Source: Ischnura elegans
Taxonomy: Eukaryota; Arthropoda; Insecta; Odonata; Coenagrionidae
Length of the DNA stretch: 64,000 bases
Reading direction: 5' to 3'
Assembly (NCBI RefSeq): GCF_921293095.1
Contig: NC_060251.1
Span: forward strand, 38,607,644-38,671,643
Of this stretch, positions 1 to 11,524 are shown piece after piece. The first letter of the stretch is position 1; each line of letters opens with the position of its first letter. The position numbers and the translations under genes are program-made. A model generated the notes under the pieces. That model was not told where the DNA came from, searched no databases, and was given only the letters and a program-made list of their open reading frames with translations.

Positions 1-929
1 TTAGCATTTGCTATCTTTCCATGACTAATAGTTTAGACTAATAGATGCGAAAGTTTTGAATTTGGCAGAAATAGATGCGTCCAAATTTAGCTATTCTAAG
101 TTCGAAAATGATTCATCTCATGTCGTTTGATTCTATTGTCCACATATCGGATATTCAGGGACGGAGGGAGATAAGTATATTGAAATCCAAGTTTTTAGGG
201 TAAGACGCATGACACCCAGCATTAGCATCAGCATACTTCGTTATCCCTGTTAACAGTATACGTGTATCCTTTTGAGCAGATGCTTATTATGTTAAAACAA
301 AATACGAATACCTGAACATCATTTTATAATGCCCACTACTTTGGTAGGATCTACTTTCCGAGCATGTGGTCACGCATTTACCTTTGTTTAGATACTTGCG
401 AGATGATATTTGGAAGCAGACTGCAATGTACATATAGGCTTAATGCATCATGTAGAGAGGGCATTAAGGAAGCCAGTTCCAAAACAACAAATGTCTCGGT
501 CACGATTTTTTCTTATTGTCGATTGCAATAGTTTTAATTAAGTAAATAGGCCCTAATTCTTTAGTTTTTCGATCCTATCACCTATTCGATCCTATCCTAT
601 CTATTGCTATTCGCGGCGAAAATTCGACGGCATTAACCTTTTTGCAGATAAGTTGATGACGCCACACGCTCCTACCGAGCTGCTTACTGCATCTCAGCCA
701 TTGCTTTGTCTCCCGCATCGGCCTCTCGTGGTTCATTGATGTTTACACTCTTGTGAGTGATTTCTTTCATCTTCCATTCAAGTTGTCTTCCCAAAACGAT
801 CGTTACCGAACCAGAACTCATGACAACTCCAACTCACGCAGAAGTTGGCGGTAAATTTCGCGTTTTTTAGTTGTTTTTCAGTTAAGAAACATTGGCTGAA
901 TGAGAAAGATTTTTTTCGGTAACTTATAT
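1..929. other. No gene recognised
   Basis: AT-rich single-copy-looking sequence. I see no open frame with protein-family motifs, no tRNA-like fold and no paired terminal repeats. Confidence 0.5.
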
Positions 930-1186
930 GAGTGGGTTGGGAGCTAAGGGGTACAAGTGATTTCTTTTTCTACACACAGATAGGTACAGAAATTAGGTAT
1001 AGAAAATAAACGCGATTAATTTGATATTTGGTAGTGCATTTGATTTTCCACTCGATGTCAGCACAGAACTGGGACTCACTCGTATCCATTGGCAACCAAT
1101 GTTTGCGTACTTCTTCTAAAGATTGGCTTTACCTAACTCTGTTTAGAAAAATAATCACTTGTACCCCGTGGCTTCTCACCCCCTCA
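930..1186. repeat. MITE with GAGGGGGTGAGA-type inverted ends, copy 1
   Basis: The ends are inverted copies: the left end reads roughly gagtgggttgggag...gggtacaagtga and the right end reads tcacttgtacccc...cttctcaccccctc. A related copy lies at 42771-43017, with conserved interior blocks such as gtgcatttgatttt and gactcactcgtatcc. No transposase is inside. The target duplication is not resolved, so the superfamily is open. Confidence 0.6.
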
Positions 1187-1238
1187 TTTATTATCTCACC
1201 TAATCAATTATTTTAATGAATAGAGATTTCATGTCTAA

Positions 1239-1455
1239 AGGCCTGGTTTCGCGACTGTTCATGTGGATGCATGAGCGATTTTGGTGGACCGGATCGGAAT
1301 ATGTACGAATACATAAACCAAATTAGAGCAGGTTCTATTTTATCTTTTTTGCATTCATACAAATTGGATGGTTACACGGTGCATTTTCGTGTTCGTTAAT
1401 GCGTTCATACCCTTACATTAACTCGCAAGCGATAATGTATCTTGTAACCAGGCCT
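1239..1455. repeat. PIF/Harbinger-like MITE, copy 1
   Basis: Terminal inverted repeats AGGCCTGGTT / AACCAGGCCT are flanked by a TAA trinucleotide on both sides (1236-1238 and 1456-1458). That 3-bp TWA-type duplication is typical of PIF/Harbinger elements. A second copy with the same ends and TAA flanks is at 56856-57094. The two interiors align loosely (gattttggt-gaccgga block, gcacggtgcatttt block). Confidence 0.7.
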
Positions 1456-1554
1456 TAACTGAATGATCCCACATTCATGCTTTCAATTCTCTCGTAGTAC
1501 GGTCACCTCCACACCATGGGTACCTGCCTTTAACCCCACCATATTTCTGTGATA

Positions 1555-1803
1555 CAGTGGTGTAACTATAGGGAGGATGAGGGGATAGATCCCCCTCAAA
1601 GCCTCAGAGGAATAAAAAGTTTTAGAACTATTGCCTGGTTTTGAAATTTAATCACTGCATATGCATGTAGTTAAATTTTTAGTGCCAAAATGATGTAAAA
1701 TGTACATCCGGAGATTTAATTTTTCAAAAATTTTCCTAGGGTAGGGGGGTCGCCACCCTATTTCATCCCATCCCCCAAAATCATATTCCTTGTTACGACA
1801 CTA
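1555..1803. repeat. hAT-type MITE (249 bp)
   Basis: It begins CAGTGGTGTAAC and ends with an imperfect inverted copy (gttacgacacta). It is flanked by the 8-bp direct duplication ctgtgata (1547-1554 and 1804-1811). The 8-bp duplication plus CAGTG-type ends are the hAT signature. No coding sequence is inside. Confidence 0.75.
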
Positions 1804-1876
1804 CTGTGATACACATTTTCGCGCACCTCTGAGTTTCCATCTTTGGTTTTATGCGCAGAAATCCACCCCTTCTGAC

Positions 1877-2168
1877 CAGTGGCGCAGCGAGGGGGGGGGG
1901 GTTTTGAGTGATAAAACCCCCCCAGAGCTCAGAGAAATTTTTAAGTTAAATACATTTTACTTAATTGCATTAATATTACTTATAGAATATTCTAAGGATT
2001 TATAAAATATCCCTCAGAAAACTGCAAAACTCACTATATATCCTAAATCTTTTCTGGGGAGGGCCCCCGCACCATCGATTACCCTGGAGGGTATGCCATA
2101 GCCCCAGACACCCCAGTATTAGTTGCGCCTAAAATCCCTCCCAGCCTTAATTCCTAGCTGCGCCCCTG
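1877..2168. repeat. hAT-type MITE (292 bp)
   Basis: Ends are CAGTGGCGCAGCGAGG and, inverted, CAGGGGCGCAGCTAGG. The 8-bp target duplication cttctgac is perfect (1869-1876 and 2169-2176). The interior is AT-rich and non-coding, with a G-run near the left end. Confidence 0.85.
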
Positions 2169-2176
2169 CTTCTGAC

Positions 2177-3028
2177 GGCATCGCTGTTTGCACTGCTTAT
2201 GAAGCTTCCTCAGTGTCGCAATGCGAGTGGGATACGTAACTGCGCTGGGATGCTCCTTCTATAGCTCTCTCGTCGTGTATATGTTTTACATCCGTGGGAA
2301 GCCCTGCAGCGCGGCGGGAAGGGCAGACAGTCAAATGAATGGCAAAGGGCGTTCTCTCTCTCCGCGGGAGGGTCGTACCAATTGAAACTCGAGCTATCCC
2401 ACCCTCCGTCCCATCAGCGGTTGGTTGATTTCGTCACGTGATGAGGTCCGTGGGGTTATTTGATGCATTGAAGAGGATCCCGTCTTGTATGAGTCCCATT
2501 ATCATCTGACGCGGCGCGGACAGACGATTGGGATGTGTCGTCAGAGCGGAGAATTGGATGGGGGACGTTGAAATGCTTCCCGGGTGCATTAACACACTCT
2601 TGCGACTCGATTCTCCCCAGCAAAACAGTCTCCATGGTCTTACTCAATATATTTTTATTGTATTGAAGAGACAGGATAGACGCACTTCGATCCATTACGA
2701 GCGTTATGCGTCAAGGGATTATTTGCTCAGCCAATGATTCTGGGTCATCTACGTCGAGACTCGATGAGGATTAAGTATATAATCAGGACTGAGGGAAGGC
2801 TGCCGTTGGTGCTGTTCAACCAAAACGTTCTTTGATGCCGGGTCCATCCAAAATATCTTTGATAGGATAACTTTTCAGTCCTTTGTCTAGCAAAATATTC
2901 AGAATTTACGATAGCTTTTTTTTGTATTTTCTTATTTATTCATGTTCCATGCTCCAACTGTTACGGACGGATCACGTGTTATCTCATGTTTTCTACATTC
3001 TGCCTTTACATGCCACATGTAATGATAC
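2177..3028. other. No gene recognised
   Basis: The 2456-2737 stretch is open in frames on both strands but shows no family motif, no codon-bias cue and no splice signals. I treat it as non-coding. Confidence 0.4.
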
Positions 3029-3036
3029 ATCGTAGT

Positions 3037-3368
3037 CAGAGGTGGATCCAGAATAGGAACAAGAGATGGAAGGGTGGTCTGGGGGATAACCTCCCAGCAG
3101 TAGTGGAGTTCCTGGAGGTTTCGATAATTTGAGAATTTCGAGGCTTGTAAGACCACGCAAAGGTTGTCTCATCATTTATTTTCCAAAAAATCAAGTGTTT
3201 AAACAAAACTTCGTGCAAATTTTCAGTAATTTTACCTCATGGTGAATTTCTGTAATGCATTACGTTTTAATTCTTTATCAGAAAAGGCGCATTACCATTT
3301 TATCTATTGTAAATTGGATACCCCAAAGGGGTATAGCCCTCCTATCCCCCCCACGAGATCCGCCAATG
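3037..3368. repeat. hAT-type MITE (332 bp)
   Basis: Ends are cagaggtggatcc and, inverted, cattggcggatct. The flanks atcgtagt (3029-3036) and atcgtaat (3369-3376) are an 8-bp duplication with one change. Confidence 0.75.
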
Positions 3369-3376
3369 ATCGTAAT

Positions 3377-6300
3377 AATTTTTTTATTTTTTTCCTATTT
3401 TTTCTAGTCTAGAAATCTATTAAACTCGATTAGCTTTGTGTTTTCGTTAGTTATTTAGTCATTAAATAAATTATAACTGACGGCAAAAAAACAAGATTGC
3501 TTGGAAATATACCCGACTACCGGGTTAAGTTCGTAAAGAAAACCTCCGGTCATCAATGCGAACATTGGGCCGTATTGTATAGTACCTACGGACTAAATCC
3601 GCTCTTTTCCTTACTACCTCTTTACGACGCAACGGCATTCATGCCAAATCTCTCTAATCTGGCTCTTCTCTGCCGATGATGATTCTCCTCGGGTAACACT
3701 TGTCGAAGACCTTTCTTTTCTCTTATAATTCATGATATAGGTATTCAATTTATGTCATGGTAATTTCCAACTTTGAAAAATAAAGGTCCATCCTCACTGT
3801 TAGGTGGGGCCTTCGAAATACCCTTGGTGAGAGGGAGCAAGAATCATAATAACTTTGAAAAACTATCGCGTTTACTTATAAAAACATTTTCATCGTAATA
3901 CCATCGAAGCCTCAGTGTCGTGAATGTTAAAATGATAGAATCATAAATAAACTTTGATATACTCCACTCAGTATTTATTAAAACTCTACCGAACTGACCT
4001 TTTCAGATTATTATCAAGAGGTAACAGAGGCATTCTGTTACATCATGATAATGACCTGAAAAGATCGAAACGGGCATATTTTTTTAAAATAAACACTGAG
4101 TGGAATGTAAAAAAGTTTTATTTTATTTTTAGATCTACCGGGTTAATGTATAGATTTCGGGTCAGGAACATGAATGTGTTAATGCGACGATTTTATTGAT
4201 ATATTTCGCATGCAACGGCCAAAAATTTCTTTCGAGTGATTTTAATATAACAATTCAACCATCGATATCAGTCCGGAATCTCAAGGTAGCTGGAGAAGAT
4301 TTTTCCACTTAGTTATGCCTAATATTCCATCGTAAAAACTTCCAAGAGGGCTAAATATTCCAAGGACGTGGTGAGGAAACCGTCATGGACACTTTAATAT
4401 ACTTCTACTCTCAGGAATATTGCCTCCATTGATATGGCCTCTGACAAATTTTTATCAAGGCAAATCCACTTTCTGATCATTTCCCCAACTCATTCACCCT
4501 TTTTTCTTGGGTCCATTTTTTTCTATCGTTATAAGTTGCTCTCATCACCCATTCCTGTCCGATTGGTAAAATTGCAAATAAAGTTTTTTTTGTGACAACT
4601 TACTTTTTCCTTCCGAGTTCTTCCTTGCCTCCTTGCGTTCTGAGTAGACAATGTCGACGATGTTTTTTTTCCTCCCTTATTTCCTTATCCTTTCCTCATT
4701 ACAAAAATGGCCTTAGCTGTCGGTCGCCTCCTCCTAATACAATACATTCGACATATTCTTAGGGCGCCGTAGTGTGCTTTTAAGATCCAGTTTTTCTACT
4801 TGCCGCTTGCAATGTTTCTTCTGGATGATAATCATAAGTAACTAAAAGTTATAATCATGCCGATGGCTGTAATACAGCCCAAATGGTTAAGTTCACATAG
4901 TGCGGAGGAGGTCAAAAGGTCCAACCTTCCACCGAAATATTTAGGAGACACAGGTAAGGGGGTACACCCTTCCAAATACCCCCCTGGGGAACATTTTTTT
5001 CTAGCTCTATCTCCGTTAGGAAGCGTTGAGTATAAAGAAAACTTTTTTTTATTTGAAAAATACCTGAAGGTCGAAAAATAAAACTTTTTGAGATCAATGT
5101 TTCGAATAACTTATTTCATGAAATTAGTAATCTATGGTCTTAATATTTTCAATATCTTCATCGCGATCCTAAATTTAAAAATGTATCGAAAAATAAAAAA
5201 AGTACGGTTAATAAATTAAGCATTTCCTTTGGGCCTACCTAAGCTAAAGGAGAGCTACTCCAAACTATTCGTCACAATCATGACTGGAATGATGTATTTT
5301 GGTACCTAGACCGTGGGAATAGACAAATAGAAATATATTTCACAATTGCCTTTTTCGCCCTGGTTTTCGGAAATTATCCATGAAAATTGATCCTCAAACG
5401 CCAGAAACTTAGTCTTTTCATGGGAAAAACGTTTACCTTTCCTCGTTTTAGAATACCGCGTTTATCTCTACATCCAAGGCACCTCAAGGTATCTCATAGA
5501 AATCCCAGTTGCAATCGTAAAAAGTTATTATAAGTTTTGGGATCTTGAATTCATGTTTTAGAAGTTACTTTTGCTATATTTTCTCTCCATCATCTTCTGG
5601 TCTGTTACTCCTGAGAATTTACCAAGCTATAAATACTAACTAAAGTTCATATGACATATAACCTTGCAGCTGCAGCCTCGTACGTAGTTCAGAGCTCTTC
5701 CTCAACCGTATTCAACTGCGACTGCCTTTTTTCAAGCAAACGTTATCAAATAGCGTAAACGTTATCTTATACCTGCGTTATTCGGAAATTAATGATGGTG
5801 TGTGGAGCCAGAAAGAGGCATTCCCGTGGGGTATTCAATGTTAAAAACATATCCTACAAGGAGGTGCTCCTTAACCAGAGGGCTGTATAATTTCCATACA
5901 GATATTAAAATAATGGCTTAATAATTGGTTCCCTTCTGTATATGCCGCTCACTCTCCGAATTCTTTGATGATCGTATGATAGCATTGACCTTAGCACGCG
6001 GTTATGCATGACTGATAGTTATAATCTAATTATTTTTCGTGAGAAATTTTCAAATGGATCTATGTCAGAAATTATTACTAAACTCCACTGATTCCCGGTG
6101 TAGTTCCTGCGTGAGGGAACTACATAGTTGAAAAAAATTTCTACGGGTAAATTTCCTCTAAAGAATTCCCTTTTAGAAGTGGTAGAGGTAGAAGAGAATT
6201 GTCCACGATTGCTCACGAGAATCTGCTTGGTTTCAACGCAAAAATCACGCTTGTAATCAAATACCTTTCGATAGGTGAAGAGGGCCAAGTTTCCAGGACC

Positions 6301-6603
6301 AGCTTAGAATATTGACTTAGCGATACTCCCGATTAATTTCTGGCTCTTTAGCTGTATAAGAGACAAAGACAATAGGCGGCTAAGTATGCTTTAGTCCAAA
6401 ATATTACGACTAATTTCCAAGGTCGTTTGATATCCTTATTATTCGTCACAAACCGCATTGATATCGACTGACCCTGAGTGATGTCGAGTCATAGGACCAA
6501 AACATCAGTAGTTAAATCCTCGATAGCTTAGTGAAAGGGAATCAATGCTGCTTTTTCTCAGTTACCGTATATCGTATACTTGAGGAAGGCGTGGATTGTG
6601 GTC
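3377..6603. other. No gene or classified repeat recognised
   Basis: About 3.2 kb of AT-rich DNA. Short open frames (for example near 3954-4199 and 6019-6288) lack homology cues and splice logic. I see nothing I can name. Confidence 0.45.
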
Positions 6604-6611
6604 GGTTGTAT

Positions 6612-6857
6612 CAAGGGCGTAGCCAGGATCAAAACTAGGAGGGGGAGGGATAAGTCATCGTTGTTCAAGTTGTAGGTGAGATTTAAGTATGGAAAAGGTG
6701 AATGAAATCAATATTTTAAGGAAACTGTAACAGCTCGTTATTACTTTTCACAATTGTTTGCTTAAAAAAATACTATTTTCCTTAAAGACATTTGCGATTT
6801 TTGCTTCTAGGGAGGGGGGAAGCTGCCCCCTCCTGCTCCTCGCTGGGTACGCCCATG
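6612..6857. repeat. hAT-type MITE (246 bp)
   Basis: Ends are caagggcgtagccagg and, inverted, catgggcgtacccagc. Flanks are ggttgtat (6604-6611) and gattgtat (6858-6865), an 8-bp duplication with one mismatch. The CAAGGGCGTAGCCAGG type of end recurs in many animal hAT MITEs. Confidence 0.8.
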
Positions 6858-7285
6858 GATTGTATGGCGATGTACGTGTATTTTCGGGGCGCCTGAGGGG
6901 TAAGCGCTACCTCTCAATTTGCGAGCATCTCCTTCAGAAAATAAAAGACACTATGCATAGAAGTGGTGAATTTTGGAAATTAAGTTTAAGATAACTCCTC
7001 GGGAATAAGGGAAAGTTGCCCTTCCCCCCCCCCCCTCTGCCTCACTCCACCACTGAACCTATAAATGAAAGCACTCAAGAAAATTCTTTTGACTTCGCCT
7101 AATTATCTCACAAAATTTGTATTCTCTCTCAAATTCATAGGGGCCATATTTGCAAATAATTGTTATATTTGCGACTATTTATGATTTAAATTATAAATAT
7201 TATAATTTTTTGCTCCATTGACAAGCCACTTCTTGAATGGAACTTAACCTTCCCTCACCCTTACACTACAACTAGCATGGATGCC

Positions 7286-7580
7286 CAGTGGCGCCGACTC
7301 CATGGGGCCTGAGAGGGCCCGAGCCCCCTCTAAAATTTGTTATGGGTGTGAGGAAAAAATGTATCAGGCTTATCCATTTTCCCCGGAGTGTCCAGATATC
7401 AAGATTCGAGTTATCAGGGTTCTAATGTTGATCCTATGACTCTTCTAAAATGCATAAAAAACTTAAAACTCACTACTTATCCATTAAATATATAAATATC
7501 TTATAAAATCTTATAAAATTTCCCGGGGCAAGATCCCCGGTTTGGGCCCCCCCAATATTTTTTGCAAGTCGGCGTCCCTG
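7286..7580 (+). repeat. hAT-type MITE family A, copy 1 (295 bp)
   Basis: Ends are CAGTGGCGCCGACT and, inverted, CAGGGACGCCGACT. It has a perfect 8-bp duplication tggatgcc (7278-7285 and 7581-7588). It aligns along its length with the copies at 7974-8230 and 16445-16693, sharing the ccccggagtgtc, gagttatcagggttctaat and aaaacttaaaactcac blocks. Confidence 0.92.
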
Positions 7581-7973
7581 TGGATGCCGGTAGTAGTTAC
7601 AGAAATTGCGTGAACTTCTTTTATCATGCAAAAACCTGAAGAAGAAAAAAATATTAAAAAGAAAAAATCTTTCCAAATTATTCATTGTTCAAATTTTATT
7701 CATTTATTAGTTTGCATTTCAGTGGAAAAAAGCATTTATCAACTCAGTCTTAATGCAAAAAACTTTTTTTTGCGTATTTTGTGTATAATGCAAAAACTTT
7801 TAGTGAGGTATTCTTTATGCAAACTCCCTATGGCATGAGACCCTTTGCTAGTTATTTTACCACCACATAGTGCCGGCTTGTAGCCCAGAGCAGCAGCCGT
7901 GGACCACTTGTTTATGGTTAGTTCTCAATGATTACTTTGTGAGAGCATTTAATTTGATCAGAATGAATATTTT

Positions 7974-8230
7974 CAGTGGTGCCGACTCCATGGGGACTGA
8001 GGGGGCCCGAGCCCCCAAAAATTTGCTATGGGTGTGAGGAAAAAATGCGTCAGGCTTGTCGATTTTCCCCGGAGTGTCTAGATATTGAGACTCGAGTTAT
8101 CAGGGTTCTAATTTTGATCATATGACTCTTCTAAAATGCTTAAAAAACTTAAAACTCACCAATTATAAAATTTCCTGGGGCAAGATCCCTGGTTTGGGTC
8201 CCCCAATATTTTTGTAAGTCGGCAGCCCTG
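7974..8230 (+). repeat. hAT-type MITE family A, copy 2 (257 bp)
   Basis: Same termini and interior as the copy at 7286. It has a perfect 8-bp duplication aatatttt (7966-7973 and 8231-8238). It is shorter than copy 1 mainly by loss of an AT-rich segment before the ttataaaatttcc block. Confidence 0.92.
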
Positions 8231-8261
8231 AATATTTTTGCTTAAAACAAAGCTTTGCTTA

Positions 8262-8600
8262 ATAATAATAAATGATAATAATAATAATAAAATGCCTTTA
8301 TTCGGGCGAGGTTGAGACTAAGAAGTCCCCTCTTCCTTAAGGGAGTTAAATGGAGAGTACAGGCACACCATCGGCCATAACTCCTAGACATTTCCAAGGG
8401 GGTTTGAACACCTTGCCCCCCATTGGTCAAGGATTTGCAATGGCCTTCCATAAGAAGTTCTGAAGAAGTGCCTGAAGGTTGTCTTGGTTAGGTGTAGAGT
8501 TCCCCAAGAGTGAGTGACCCCCTCAACCTTAATATGTAATATTAAGGTTGATCTCCTTGGCCCACCTTGCACTTCAAAGATGAAATACATTACAAAAGTC
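8262..8600. repeat. Possible retroposon 3' tail with ATA microsatellite
   Basis: An (ATA)n-rich run at about 8262-8292 leads into atgcctttattcgggcgagg (8293-8312). A near match, tgtctttattcgggtgagg, occurs at about 52668-52686. Read on the minus strand this looks like a retroposon 3' end running into a simple-repeat tail. The family is unknown. Confidence 0.35.
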
Positions 8601-9416
8601 TGTCTAAAAATATTAAACTGAAAAAAGTACCTGTTTTATAAAAATGAATGTTCCTTATACTTGTAATCATTAATGATTAATTTCTATCCAGTCTTGAATG
8701 TATATATTTTCCGCACCATCAAGATGCCCCTGAATTTAACAAAGAGGAAGGGTACCTTAGTGCTTATACCTGTGCATGATGAGTTAAATTTGGATGGAAG
8801 GTTTTGAGTCCAGTGTCATAAAGAGGAGGGGATTGGCTTTGAGTATACTTCCAGTGTTTTATCTATGCCAGACTTAACTGATTTTTGTAAAAATGGTTCA
8901 AAATAATAATAATTAGTGCCTATATTAAGAAGTAGCTGCATAATTATAAATTCATTTTTCTTTTGGTCAAATTTTGCTAATATCCCCTAAGCCAATCAAT
9001 TTTCATATAAGATGATCATTGCTGAGTTGGCAATTCCAACACAGTTAAAACTTTTGCTGATGCAACCAAGGAAAGAATATTGATGACGAATATCTACTGT
9101 TGAATACTTTTTCAAAATTGAATGTGAAAACTAATCTAATTCAAATGAATGGACAATAATCTTCAAATTGTATTTTGAAGGACATTAGTCTGTGCTGCCT
9201 TGTGAGCAAAATTGAAGCAGTATCACTCACTTCCGATGGCAAGTACCTGCCCACCTGCATTGAACATCTCTTGGAACACTGAGGTCCATAAGATCTATTT
9301 TACGTCAGAACTGAGTCAAATTGTTTAGCTACTACATATCAGAACAAAGCTTATAAGATTGTGACCGCCTCAGCAGATGCCCCATAAATGCATGTAGCAA
9401 AAGCTAATACAAGCAG
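8601..9416. other. No gene recognised
   Basis: AT-rich intergenic sequence without frames, RNA folds or paired repeats that I can support. Confidence 0.45.
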
Positions 9417-9419
9417 CCC

Positions 9420-10037
9420 AGTAAACACAATGTGTTGCGGAAACGTTGCAAAGTTGCGCGTTGAGAGAAAGAAAGGTTGCAGGATGTAGCTAGGGGTTTG
9501 ACAACATTTCTGCAACGTCCTAATTAAATAGCTGATACACTCGCTTGGTCGGAAAAATTTTATGACGTAATATTTTATCCAGAGGAAATACATATTTTTA
9601 TTCAATTCATCCTATTCATAAGACACTGATTGTATGTGAGAGTGGAATATTCACTAGGTTGCAGAAAGGTTGTGACATGTTGCCGGTGGCTCAGCAGAGT
9701 GTTATTTGGACATAGTTTTCCCCAACATCTATTCAAATATGGGGTTTTTAAAGCGTATTTTAATATTCTGAAGAAAATTGGGTATTTCAATAGAAATTGT
9801 TGCTTTCGCCCTGAATATAGAATTGATGAGAAGAGGTGGAAATAACCTCACCAATGGATGGCATAAGTGTAGCAAATATGTTTCACCAGAGGTTGCAGTT
9901 ACGTTGCCATTGCGTTGCAAAAACGTGGTAGAGAGGACTTTTGGCTGATTTTGCATCGTTGCCATTACATTGCAGCAACTCCATGTTGGTTGCAGCGCAA
10001 TGTTTCTGCACGTTTTCACACCACTTTTGGTTTACAC
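9420..10037. repeat. GTTGC-rich element, copy 1
   Basis: Bounded by cccagtaaacacaatg on the left and tggtttacacgg on the right, an approximate inverted pair. The interior is studded with GTTGC / GCAAC / CGTTGC motifs on both strands. A second element with the same style of ends and motif load sits at 12112-12709. No transposase or clear target duplication is seen. Confidence 0.55.
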
Positions 10038-10086
10038 GGAGTATTTCCATGATTCTTACCTACCTAAGTTCTATATTGATTCTACC

Positions 10087-10762
10087 CAATAGGGTGGTAT
10101 CCTTTTATTTTTTTATTGCCTAAATCGAAAGATTATTACTCCTGGAGTACATATTTCTCGCATTTAGATTTTCAAATGACGATACATGCCTGTTTTTCGC
10201 GATTAAATGAAAAGTGAAAATGTTCAATCGCGCGAAAACGTGACGGCTAAGTATGAATGCCGGGAAAACTCCATGTGACGTCTTTCTGGTTCCCGCTGCC
10301 GCAAGTGAGGTGACCTTGGGGCGAGGCTTAGAGCGCTGATACGACGCAGGATGATAGCAGGTAGCAGCTAGTACCCTGCTAGCTGGTAGCGCTTGGCTTA
10401 AATAAGGATTATTAATATCATATCAAACGAAGAAAACTTTCCGACCTTAGCCAGTTTTAATAAGTGATTATTAAGACATGTTTCCCTGAGCTCTGTGCCT
10501 CATGCATGCATTGGTAATCTCAGACGATGTAAAACTCCTGTCTACTCCTAGAGAAACTAGGTCCCTGTGACGTCATGTTGAGTGGCATCGCATGGGTGCC
10601 AATCTGGCCTTTTTCAAATGAGGATAAAAAGTAACCATTGACATTCATCTAAACCGGTATTTCTAAAACCAAATAATTTTTATATTATGAATACACTAAT
10701 GGTGGGTAGGGAATTGGAATCAATGCCTTTCGTTTTCTTTGATGAAGGAAACTACCCAATTG
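10087..10762 (+). repeat. CAATAGGGTGGT-ended element, copy 1 (about 676 bp)
   Basis: Ends are caatagggtggt and, inverted, caattgggtagt. It aligns along its length with copies at 31692-32330 and 55586-56313 (blocks tattgcctaaatcgaaag, ttattactcctggagtac, gtggcatcgcatgggygcc). Near the right end every copy keeps a short open frame reading TLMV-x6[14 protein letters not shown]. The superfamily is unresolved because no convincing target duplication is visible. Confidence 0.8.
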
Positions 10763-11363
10763 CAGTTCATTCAACTAGTTCCACCATTTTGTGTTACCTA
10801 TTCCTTTATAATTGGAAAAAAGTTTTAAATATGAAGAGGGACATCTCAAATTACTTGAAATGCATTTCAATATCGTTTTAATTCCCCAAAAAGATGAGTG
10901 AGAATTAATAAATCATATTCTCAGTTTTCAGTGATTAACAACTCTTTAATCCACATTTACATGGTACTTGGGTGAATATTGTTGGAAAGGGGAACTTAAT
11001 GTCGCCCAATTTTTATGACAATATTTTTATGGTATTTCACAACATGACATTTCTCGACCACTTTTTTTTGCACATTTTTCAAGCCATGATCACTGTGAAA
11101 CCTTTTTAAAATTAAAAAACCAACACATTACAAACATCTCACTGATATACACCCATAGCTAACATTGTGATTCAAAAATTTTTTTATATAAAGGGTACAC
11201 TTATAGTGAAGTAAATGAGTTACAATTTGCCACTAATCGAATTTCTAAAGAAAATGTTACAAATTTATCATGATTCCTAATTATACAATTGGGAAGATGC
11301 TGTGAAAAGAACTTCACTCTGTGCTATTAAAAACATACAATTGTGTGCCTATACATTGAATTT
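10763..11363. other. 3' flank of the PACRG-like gene
   Basis: AT-rich sequence downstream of the PACRG stop codon. It will contain the 3' UTR and poly(A) site, but I cannot place the cleavage site. No other gene is seen. Confidence 0.45.
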
Positions 11364-11524
11364 TTAATTAAGCATACAAGATTCATATGTTGGTACCATA
11401 TACTTAATATTTATAAAAGCATCCTCTCCTCCATATCTTTCCAGAATTTCTAGTGTTTCCTCTATTAAATCTCCCACATTCTGCCTCCTCTGCTGAGTAT
11501 AATCAATGCCATCACCAATATTGA
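11364..11524 (-). CDS. Pacrg: PACRG-like exon 4 (terminal)
   Basis: The acceptor ccccttag opens into [20 protein letters not shown] and ends ESCMLN with a TAA stop at 11364-11366. The ending matches the family's usual C terminus. Confidence 0.94.
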
